Origin: Pelagimonas sp017744045
GTDB taxonomy: Bacteria > Pseudomonadota > Alphaproteobacteria > Rhodobacterales > Rhodobacteraceae
NCBI RefSeq assembly: GCF_017744045.1
Contig: NZ_JAGHRD010000016.1
DNA: 64,000 bases
Strand: one strand, 5' to 3'
Shown here: positions 53,463 through 61,072 of the stretch, one piece after another
How positions within the stretch are numbered: position 1 is the first letter of the stretch
How the letters are laid out: each line of letters starts with the position of its first letter
The notes under the pieces: generated by a model
Told to the model about the DNA's origin: nothing
Database searches by the model: none
What the model saw: only the letters and a program-made list of their open reading frames with translations
Position numbers and translations under genes: made by a program

Positions 53463-54119
53463 TGCTCTTCTCCTTGTTTGCGTTGCAATGATGGTCACCT
53501 TGCAGCTGGCCAAGGCCCGGCCACACCGAAGGCGAAGCGCAGCGGAGAGGGGCAGGCGCCGGTCTTTTTGGCGCGCGAGGAATGGCCCGCAGGGACAGGG
53601 GAAAAAGATCGGCGACAACCTTTGTGGACGGGACGACAGCTGCGACCAGCATGTCATGCAAAGCAACACATCGGGAGAAGTGCGATGGCCGCGACTGGAA
53701 ACTGGGTGAACTGCCAATGGAACGACCGAGGGCGGTGTCTTTTCAGCCCTCTCACCCCGAGCCGCAGCCGGACGGGTTCGCGCTTTGCCGAGCCTTGCCC
53801 AACGTGGCGCGCCAGCGCACATCCGCAGGCAAGCTGGTCGAGTGTGGTGCCATCTGACTGAGCGATTTCAAGCAGACCGTCGAAGCATCTGCACCGGGCG
53901 CGGTTCATCCCGATTTTGAACGACCCCTCTTCGGCACCCCAATCGTTTGCGATTTCTTGCATCGCAATGATCTCCGGTCCTCTGCCAATTGCTGCCAATG
54001 CAATCCGGCAGTCGTCGAGCATCGTTTACGGTCAATTATGGCAGAACAGCATGTCCGGCAATGCGAGGAATACTGCCGGCGGAGGCGCGCTGGACGAGAC
54101 CATTGAGGCAATCCGCCCC
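53463..54119. other. Gene-poor region upstream of the DUF736 gene, with a DUF736 relic
   Basis: No intact gene. It probably holds the promoter of the DUF736 gene. On the plus strand, codons at about 53823-53857 encode SAGKLVECGAI-stop, matching RGKLVECGGI of the DUF736 product, and 16 bases are shared exactly with that gene in opposite orientation. A minus-strand frame of 122 codons (53654-54022) has no recognisable product and is not called. Confidence 0.4.
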
Positions 54120-54313
54120 GCCCCAGCGACCGTTACCGAATGGCCGAGATGAAGCGTTGCCACGACCATGCGACGGCTGGTCGGGATGGCTCCGGAGGAG
54201 ACTGCCCGGCCAGCAGCACGTCGCAGGGAGAGGCAGCGTTTCATCTCGGTGAGGCCGGCTGCGTGCAGCCGGCCGAGTAGGGCGCGGTCCTGACCAAAGG
54301 ACAGGAGGGGCCA
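54120..54313 (+). repeat. Direct repeat, left copy, at the edge of the defence island
   Basis: A 194-bp sequence repeated in the same orientation at 63737-63931, about nine bases in ten identical by eye, including an exact run of more than 40 bp starting at 54142. It contains the perfect hairpin GGCCGGCTGC / GCAGCCGGCC (54253-54274) with a two-base loop. Confidence 0.88.
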
Positions 54314-54581
54314 TGATCAATAGGACGGGACAGCAGAGGGACAATAGACCTCCTCAAGTTCTATCACCCACGGCCACGAGCCGAAAATGGCCGCACTAGT
54401 TCCGCACGTAACAACCGTCGCTTTGAAACATTAGGCACCCGAGGAAAACCGATTACTTGCGGTTGCTGTACTGATGTTCGCCACTAGAAGTTGCAATCGC
54501 AGGACGAACGCACCACAATATATCTAGAGTCGGCACTAGATGTTCTCTGCCCACCCACAAGCTCCACGAGACGAGGTAAGA

Positions 54582-54953
54582 TTGAAGACACCGATTTTTG
54601 TAAGCTTCGACTTTGACAACGACCGACGGCTAAAGGATTTCATAATCCAACAAGCTCGTAGGCCCGACTCGCCGTTCCAAGTCATCGATCACTCGTTGAA
54701 GGAAGCAGCTCCCGAGATGAGTTGGGAGGCCAAGGCTTATAGGGCAATCGGTAGAGCCAGGGTTGTGCTCGTCATGGTCGGTCCTCAAACGCACCGCGCG
54801 CCCGGTGTATTGAAGGAAATCAAAATGGCCCGGGATCAAGGGAAAAAAGTGGTACAAATCATTGGCTATCGAGACGGAAACTACACTCCGGTCAAGGATG
54901 CCGGGCAACTCTATCGTTGGAATTGGGAAAACCTAAGAAAAATACTTAGCTAA
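54582..54953 (+). CDS. TIR-like protein, ThsB family (Thoeris), first copy
   Basis: Short ThsB-type TIR-like protein of 123 residues. The core strand is PIFVSFDFDNDRRLKDFI; the second part has RARVVLVMVGPQTHRAPGVL and the putative catalytic Glu in VLKEIKMARDQGKKV. In Thoeris, ThsB senses infection and makes a cyclic ADP-ribose-type signal from NAD. The TTG at 54582 is chosen because GAGGTAAGA precedes it and the fold then begins at once. An ATG at 54540 is the alternative, without a ribosome site. First gene of the operon thsB1-thsB2-thsA-thsB3. Confidence 0.8.
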   Translation: MKTPIFVSFDFDNDRRLKDFIIQQARRPDSPFQVIDHSLKEAAPEMSWEAKAYRAIGRARVVLVMVGPQTHRAPGVLKEIKMARDQGKKVVQIIGYRDGNYTPVKDAGQLYRWNWENLRKILS

Positions 54954-55011
54954 ACCGGCTGCGAACTCACATTAGATCAGTCACGATTCCACCCTAATCC
55001 GAGGAACCCAA

Positions 55012-55518
55012 ATGGCCCGTCGCGTTTTCTTTAGTTTTCACTTCAATAACGATCACTCACGCACCCAGCTCGTACGGAATATGAACTCTCTTGAGGGCAA
55101 CAGTCCCGTGACGCCCAACCGCTGGGAAGAAATCAAAAATACAGGCGAAGCCGCCATCAAGAAGTGGATAAATGACAATATGGCAGGGAAATCCTGCGTG
55201 GTCGTGCTAGTAGGAAGCGAAACAGCATCCCGGCAATGGGTTCGGTACGAAATAAGAAAGGCCTGGGAAGAAGGGAAAGGCGTCCTTGGCATTCATATCC
55301 ACGGACTCAAAGACTTGAACGGCAATACTTCCACAAAAGGTACCAGTCCCTTTACAGACCTCAAGGTGTCTGAAGATGGCAGACTTGTGACGCTGGGATC
55401 AGCTCCGACACTGAAGAATCCTGCCGGAAGCACGAGCAAGGATATCTACGCCAGCATCCAAACTAACATCGAAAGCTGGATTGAAGAGGCAATCCAAAAT
55501 CGCGCCAAGTACAAATAA
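55012..55518 (+). CDS. TIR-like protein, ThsB family (Thoeris), second copy
   Basis: A 168-residue ThsB-type TIR-like protein. It starts MARRVFFSFHFNNDHSRTQL, then ENKVx-like helices and NMAGKSCVVVLVGSETASRQ; the putative catalytic Glu follows in WVRYEIRKAWEEGKGV. It is clearly related to, but different from, the upstream copy, being longer with an insertion before the end. Two different sensors feeding one ThsA could widen the range of phages detected; this is inferred. Confidence 0.87.
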   Translation: MARRVFFSFHFNNDHSRTQLVRNMNSLEGNSPVTPNRWEEIKNTGEAAIKKWINDNMAGKSCVVVLVGSETASRQWVRYEIRKAWEEGKGVLGIHIHGLKDLNGNTSTKGTSPFTDLKVSEDGRLVTLGSAPTLKNPAGSTSKDIYASIQTNIESWIEEAIQNRAKYK

Positions 55519-55595
55519 GATCACGGACCAAAACTGGGCTTCAGTGCAATCTGAACCAGGAATATCGGCAGACTTTTATTCGGAGCATTATCCAC

Positions 55596-57035
55596 ATGAA
55601 GAAAGACGTAGAACGCTTTGTCGAAAAGTTTGTCGAAGAAATCCGCTCCGAAAATGCAGCTGTATTCCTTGGCGCGGGTGCGTCCAAAGCTGCAGGACAT
55701 GTGGACTGGTCGGAGCTTCTTGCGCCGTTGGCGAAAGAGCTTGAACTTGACATCGAAAAAGAGAGTGATCTTGTCGCTTTGGCGCAATTCTACGAAAACC
55801 AGACCCGAGACCGGGCGACGATCAATCAGGCGATATTGGATGCGTTGGGTCGAAATGTCGAACCAACCGAAAATCACCGAATACTGGCGTCCCTCGACAT
55901 CCCGGTTTTCTGGACGACGAACTATGACCGGCTTATTGAGGACTCTCTTCGTGAAGCTGGTAAAATCGCAGATGTAAAATACACGGTTCCCCAGCTCGCA
56001 ACCACGAGATCGAAGCGACATGCCATCGTCTATAAAATGCACGGTGATGTTGAACACCCGGCCAACGCAATTCTAACAAAAGATGACTACGAAAAGTACT
56101 TCAAGACTCACGGCGCATATATTACGGCACTTTCTGGGGACCTGGTCTCAAAGACATTTGTCTTCATTGGGTTCAGCTTCTCTGACCCCAACTTGGACTA
56201 CATTCTTTCGCGCGTTCGCGTAACGTTTGAGAAGAACCAAAGACGGCACTTTGCATTCTTTAAGAACCGATCACGGCAAGCGGACGAGAGTGACGAAGAT
56301 TTTAGGCTCGCGCTGACACGACAACGCCTAATGATTGAGGACCTGAAGAGGTTCAACATTCACGCAATCTTGGTGGATGAGTATGAAGAAATCACGGAAG
56401 CGCTTCGAGAGGTGGCACGGCGTTTCCGCATGAGAACCATATTCGTTTCTGCTAGCGCATCTGAATTTTCGCCCTGGGGAGAAGACGCAGTTACGGGCTT
56501 TATGCGAAAACTCGGTTCGCTGCTGGTTGAGAACTCACTTCGGATTAGCACGGGCCTCGGTCTGGGCGTAGGCAATGCGCTTTTCACCGGAGCCCTAGAG
56601 GAGGTGTATAGAAATCTAGATCGCCAGGTAGATGATCACCTGCTTGTTCGCCCATTTCCTCAGTTTGTCGAAGATAAGGATGAACGCGAAAAGTTGTGGA
56701 AGACATACCGGGACGATTTCATTCCTTCAGCTGGAATGGCAATTTTCTTGTTTGGAAACAAGATCGTTGAAGGAAAGGTCGTTGAAGCGAATGGGATGGT
56801 TTCCGAGTTCGAAATCGCTGCGGAACACGGCCTCGTCTTGCTACCAGTGGGTGCCACTGGTTCCACCGCTGGTGCTCTTGCGAAACGCATACTAGAGGAC
56901 CCCACATCTTATCCGAGTGTTCCCTCAGAGCTACTGCCACTCATTGAGAAGCTGAATGATCCTGTGACTTCGTTGGACGAACTCCTGCAACCGATCGTGG
57001 ATCTGGTTCGCATCACCGAAAAGTTCGGAAAGTAA
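55596..57035 (+). CDS. thsA: ThsA effector: SIR2-like NADase with C-terminal SLOG domain (Thoeris)
   Basis: Thoeris effector of 479 residues, close to the length of known ThsA. The N-terminal SIR2-like domain has VFLGAGASKAAG, N109 in FWTTNYDRL and H149 in YKMHGDVEHP, the positions of the catalytic Asn and His. The C-terminal SLOG domain (from about residue 290) has TIFVSASASEFSPWGEDAVT, STGLGLGVGNALFTGA and LVLLPVGATGSTAGALA. On binding the signal made by ThsB, ThsA destroys NAD and stops growth. It is flanked by TIR genes on both sides in the same direction. Confidence 0.93.
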   Translation: MKKDVERFVEKFVEEIRSENAAVFLGAGASKAAGHVDWSELLAPLAKELELDIEKESDLVALAQFYENQTRDRATINQAILDALGRNVEPTENHRILASLDIPVFWTTNYDRLIEDSLREAGKIADVKYTVPQLATTRSKRHAIVYKMHGDVEHPANAILTKDDYEKYFKTHGAYITALSGDLVSKTFVFIGFSFSDPNLDYILSRVRVTFEKNQRRHFAFFKNRSRQADESDEDFRLALTRQRLMIEDLKRFNIHAILVDEYEEITEALREVARRFRMRTIFVSASASEFSPWGEDAVTGFMRKLGSLLVENSLRISTGLGLGVGNALFTGALEEVYRNLDRQVDDHLLVRPFPQFVEDKDEREKLWKTYRDDFIPSAGMAIFLFGNKIVEGKVVEANGMVSEFEIAAEHGLVLLPVGATGSTAGALAKRILEDPTSYPSVPSELLPLIEKLNDPVTSLDELLQPIVDLVRITEKFGK

Positions 57036-57067
57036 CGATCCTTCCCTTGAAGCTGCGGAGAAATACC

Positions 57068-57577
57068 ATGCCAATTTCCATGACAGATATCAGGCTCCAA
57101 GCACGAATGGGGGACAGGCGTGTTGCGAAGTCGCTGGCTGAAGCCCAACAGAACAGACTCACTACAGCATTCCTTTGCCATTCCCACCAAGATCGCGACC
57201 TCGTGCAGGGCCTGATTAACCTACTGACAAGGGCGGGTTGGCACGTATATGTGGATTGGATGGACAATTCCATGCCGAGTAAACCCAATCGGACAACCGC
57301 AGACAAAATCAAGAAGCGCATCAGGGAACTCGACTATTTCCTGTTTCTTGCTACCTCAAATTCAGTTTCTTCGCGATGGTGTCCTTGGGAAATCGGCTAT
57401 GCCGATCCATACAAGTACCCCGAGAATCTACTGATAATCCCTACGCGCGAGGGTACGGTCACCCATGGGAACGAATACTTGGATCTTTACCGAAGGATTG
57501 ATGTACGTACGGATGGGAGCTTCGCCGCAGTTGATCCGGGGTCACTATACGGCACCGATTTACGGAATTTGAGGTAA
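57068..57577 (+). CDS. TIR-domain protein (third Thoeris-linked TIR)
   Basis: A canonical TIR domain of 169 residues, different in type from the two upstream copies. It has TAFLCHSHQDRDLVQGLINL, GWHVYVDWMDNSMPSKPNR and the putative catalytic Glu in SSRWCPWEIGYAD. The gene lies 32 bp after thsA on the same strand, so it is probably co-transcribed and acts as a further sensor. The ATG at 57068 has GCGGAG upstream. It ends 13 bp before the end of the convergent helicase gene. Confidence 0.87.
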   Translation: MPISMTDIRLQARMGDRRVAKSLAEAQQNRLTTAFLCHSHQDRDLVQGLINLLTRAGWHVYVDWMDNSMPSKPNRTTADKIKKRIRELDYFLFLATSNSVSSRWCPWEIGYADPYKYPENLLIIPTREGTVTHGNEYLDLYRRIDVRTDGSFAAVDPGSLYGTDLRNLR

Positions 57578-57590
57578 TCGGGCATGATTG

Positions 57591-59759
57591 TCATGGTCTC
57601 AACCGCTCTGACAACCTGCTAAGGCAACTAAGATCGACCTTGGAAGAACACGCGTCGAGAACCAATAATTCGTGATGCAGATAGGGGTGGAACTTTTCCG
57701 AAACAAGGTTTCCAGCATCACCGAAGAGGTCTCGCGCATCTTTCGCCGAAATCCTTCCAAGCACCGCCCGTAGATCGGGGGTTTCGCCCCCGTTCTCCAC
57801 CAGCAGAAACCCGTCGTGCTGCTCGACTGAAAACCCCTCGCTTCTCAGAGCGAGCGCGAGGGTTGATGTCTTCACCGTACCGACCCGCGTCGCAATGACT
57901 GATGTACGCTCGCCGATGCTGCGTATGTTATTGGCCCTAAACCCCAGCTGTTCATAGTGAGCACGCGCTTCCTCGAGCATCATCAAAGAGACTGTGTCCA
58001 TGTAATCTGGGCTGGAATCCCCCTCGAGCACGGCGAACATTCGGTCGATCACCTTGTCATGAATGTCCCCAGCATCGCCGCCGAAGACTGGAGGCACACC
58101 AGCCTTCGAGGGCTTGACGACGATGACCTTTTCACGATCATGGATTTCTTGAACCACCCAACGCCTACCAGAAAAAATCAGCAGCATCCCGGGAGCAAGA
58201 ACATTGTCGATTGGTAGGGTTCCAAGATCCCGCCCCTCTGCAACCAAACGGAATTCTTCAGGTGTCTGAAACACGGCATAGAAGCTGTAATGCTCAACCA
58301 GCTTTTCGCCTGTCGGTCCCAAGAGTAACAGCCCACTTGCGGCTTGTTCGATCAAGCTGGTTTCAGGATGACCGATCGCACGCAATACATCTGCGAATAT
58401 ATCGGTTGTGACCTTTCGAAAAGGGCCTTCGCGGCAAAGGACGTTGTAGACCGCGCTTGCAGACGCACCGCCGCGCTGCGCAATAACTGATAGTATCTGA
58501 TGGACGAGCGTCGAAAGGTGAAGGGCTTGCGGTTTTGGTGGTTCGCACCAACCTTCCAGCAGCAGGTCTATCATCGCGATGGACCTGATCAGGCCGAGGC
58601 GAAGACGATCCACGAAGCTACTCTCCGGCGTCAACTTGGCTTCGGCAGCGTACTGCCTGAGAATGGCCGGTTGTCCTTCACGCCGGCCTGACCGGCCAAG
58701 CCGTTGTCGCAACGCCGCGACGCTGAATGGCGCGCCAATTTGAGCCACGCAAGTCACGTCACCGATGTCGATTCCAAGCTCGAGCGTCGACGTGCAAACG
58801 GCGGTCGTCGGTTTGGCAGGATCCTTTAAGCGCCGTTCTACGAAGTCACGGTGTTCTCGGGAGAGGCTCGCGTGGTGGGGATAGAATTCCTGTGGCAGGT
58901 GCTCCCGTTCGCAAAGCTCCCGCAACCGATCTGCGTAAATCTCGACCCGTTGGCGCGCTCCGGCGAAGACCAGGTTGTCACTGCCTCGAAGGTGTTTGAA
59001 CAGATGGGCTGCTATCGCGTCCGTTGCGGATGGGCTGTTTTCATCCTCATCGCCTGAGAGGTAGCCGCGAAGCTGAAGCTTCAATTCTGCCTCGCCGCCA
59101 TCTGCTTCGATCAGCTGGACAGAGCTTGCTGCGTCAGGGCGAAGATAGGCCTTGGCGAGGTCCATGTCGCCTAGCGTAGCTGACAGACCTATCCGACGGA
59201 TTGGGCGCTTTATCGCGAGCTCGAGCCTTGTGAGCAGTGAACGAAGCTGGACACCGCGTTCGCTATCCAGAACCGTATGCAGTTCGTCGATCACGACCGC
59301 CCGCGTGGCCCCAAATAGGCGGGCAATTTCCAAACCGCGACGAATGAAAAGCGCTTCAAGGGACTCTGGGGTTATCAGCAGGATCCCTTTTGGAGATTTC
59401 AACGCGCGCGTCTTGATCGATTGCGAGACATCCCCGTGCCAGGGAACAACCGGAAGCTCTGCTTCCTGGCAGATGCCCTCCAGCCGCATGGCCTGGTCCG
59501 TGATCAAGGCTTTCAGCGGACCGATGTAGAGCAGGTCGAAACCGGTGCCGCCCGACGGCTCGTCAAGCACCTGTGAAATCAACGGCAGGAACGCCGCCTC
59601 GGTCTTTCCGCCCGCCGTGGACGCCGCAACGATTAAATCGGCGTTGGTCTCGTAGATCGTCCGGATGGATCGCGCCTGGATGTCGCGAAGTTCGCGCCAT
59701 CCTTTCTGGCGTATCCATTTCTGCACAGGCCTCGCCAGTTTGTCGAACGCACTGCTCAT
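57591..59759 (-). CDS. Lhr-like superfamily 2 helicase (BrxHI-like)
   Basis: DNA or RNA helicase of 722 residues. Motif I AASTAGGKTEAAF, motif II VVIDELHTVLD (DExH), motif III GLSATLGDM, and the C-terminal RecA domain CTSTLELGIDIGDVTCVAQI, LRQRLGRSGRREGQPA. A long Lhr-type extension follows. The same pairing of an Lhr-like helicase with a BrxD ATPase occurs in some BREX systems, but no other BREX gene is visible here. Third gene of the minus-strand triad. Confidence 0.88.
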   Translation of the reverse strand: MSSAFDKLARPVQKWIRQKGWRELRDIQARSIRTIYETNADLIVAASTAGGKTEAAFLPLISQVLDEPSGGTGFDLLYIGPLKALITDQAMRLEGICQEAELPVVPWHGDVSQSIKTRALKSPKGILLITPESLEALFIRRGLEIARLFGATRAVVIDELHTVLDSERGVQLRSLLTRLELAIKRPIRRIGLSATLGDMDLAKAYLRPDAASSVQLIEADGGEAELKLQLRGYLSGDEDENSPSATDAIAAHLFKHLRGSDNLVFAGARQRVEIYADRLRELCEREHLPQEFYPHHASLSREHRDFVERRLKDPAKPTTAVCTSTLELGIDIGDVTCVAQIGAPFSVAALRQRLGRSGRREGQPAILRQYAAEAKLTPESSFVDRLRLGLIRSIAMIDLLLEGWCEPPKPQALHLSTLVHQILSVIAQRGGASASAVYNVLCREGPFRKVTTDIFADVLRAIGHPETSLIEQAASGLLLLGPTGEKLVEHYSFYAVFQTPEEFRLVAEGRDLGTLPIDNVLAPGMLLIFSGRRWVVQEIHDREKVIVVKPSKAGVPPVFGGDAGDIHDKVIDRMFAVLEGDSSPDYMDTVSLMMLEEARAHYEQLGFRANNIRSIGERTSVIATRVGTVKTSTLALALRSEGFSVEQHDGFLLVENGGETPDLRAVLGRISAKDARDLFGDAGNLVSEKFHPYLHHELLVLDACSSKVDLSCLSRLSERLRP

Positions 59760-59764
59760 CGGCG

Positions 59765-61072
59765 TCAGAGCTTGAAGCTGATCAGGTCATCGTCACCGGG
59801 GTCTTGGGTGCCAGTCGCCTCGTCTACCTCAGTCATGTCTTCGCCGAGGTCTTCGGACACCTCGATCTTTTCGATCAGATCGCTCCACTCGACACCGGGG
59901 TTTTGCTCAAGCACGGAAAGCAGGTTCACGAATGCCGTCACCGTATTGCGCGGGGTGCGGAAGTAAGCTTCACCGATCCGGTCCGAGCAATGCGCCATAA
60001 AGGCTTCTAGCGCGTCGTCCGGCAGAGCACCGGCATCGTCCTGCATGATCCGCCGGACATTGGCCAGAAGAACGAAGAGATCTTCAGGGGTCAGGCTGGC
60101 CAGCCGGACAACGGGTCCTGAAAGGTCGACCAATCCGTCTCGCGCGAAGGTGTTCTCGGCCAAACGCGATTGAAGGGCTTCGTAGCTGTAGAGCCCTCGA
60201 CGGGTGTTCATCAGAAACTCCGGGGTCCCGCCCATCAGAAATCCGAGGTTCTCGGCACTGCCCTGCAGCACATCATTCAGGATCCGTAGGATCTGTTCGT
60301 AGTTTGCATTGCGGGCCTGCGACGATGTGAGCTTGTAGAGGTTCACCATCTCGTCGAGGCCGACGAGTAGGCCTTTGTAACCGGCTTCACACACGAATGC
60401 CGACATCAGCTTCAGATGGTCGTAGACACTGGCATCGTCGATGATCGTTCGCACGCCAAGCGCCTTGCGCGCGTCGGTACGTGTCGCGAATTCACCGCGC
60501 AGCCACCTCAGGGCCGCGGATTTCAACTCGTCGTCGCCGGTCTCATGGCCTTCCCAATATCGACGGATGACTTCAGCGAACTCAAACCCCCCGGTAAGTT
60601 CTTCGAAGTGGCCAAGGCGTTCACGGATGACAGACCCTGTTGGCAGATCTCGTTCTTCAGCGTCTCTGTGAGCCTGGCTGACAAAACGCTCCACCACACT
60701 GGCCAATGCCCCACCATCGGGCTTTGTCCGCGTCGAGAGGTTTCGGGCCATCTCGGCATACAGCCCCCGAGCTTGTCCGCCGGTCGCGTGAATGCGCCGA
60801 TCCGGCGCCAGATCGGCGAACATCACGACCAGGCCTTTCTCCAGAGCCACGAGGCGGATCAGGTTCATGAAGAACGTCTTGCCCGATCCGTATTCCCCGA
60901 TGATGAACCGGATCGCCGATCCGCCATCGGATATCCGGTCCATGTCCTTGACGAGCTCTTCAATCTCTCGGATGCGGCCAACCTGAATATGGCGCAAACC
61001 GAGTTTGGGCACGACCCCGGCCCGAAGCGCCTGTACGATTGCATCGCGTTCACGTGGTTTCAACTTAGACAT
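59765..61072 (-). CDS. BrxD-like P-loop ATPase (DUF2791)
   Basis: ATP-binding protein of 435 residues resembling BrxD. The N-terminus has LRAGVVPKLGLRHIQVGRIR, Walker A FIIGEYGSGKTFFMNLI and LVVMFADLAPDRRIHATGGQ. A later part has KGLLVGLDEMVNLYKL (Walker B-like) and FLMGGTPEFLMNTRRGLYSY. The C-terminus is very acidic. Its ATG at 61072, with GGAGGGCAG before it, overlaps the end of the TerB-domain gene by eight bases. It probably powers or switches the triad. Confidence 0.85.
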   Translation of the reverse strand: MSKLKPRERDAIVQALRAGVVPKLGLRHIQVGRIREIEELVKDMDRISDGGSAIRFIIGEYGSGKTFFMNLIRLVALEKGLVVMFADLAPDRRIHATGGQARGLYAEMARNLSTRTKPDGGALASVVERFVSQAHRDAEERDLPTGSVIRERLGHFEELTGGFEFAEVIRRYWEGHETGDDELKSAALRWLRGEFATRTDARKALGVRTIIDDASVYDHLKLMSAFVCEAGYKGLLVGLDEMVNLYKLTSSQARNANYEQILRILNDVLQGSAENLGFLMGGTPEFLMNTRRGLYSYEALQSRLAENTFARDGLVDLSGPVVRLASLTPEDLFVLLANVRRIMQDDAGALPDDALEAFMAHCSDRIGEAYFRTPRNTVTAFVNLLSVLEQNPGVEWSDLIEKIEVSEDLGEDMTEVDEATGTQDPGDDDLISFKL

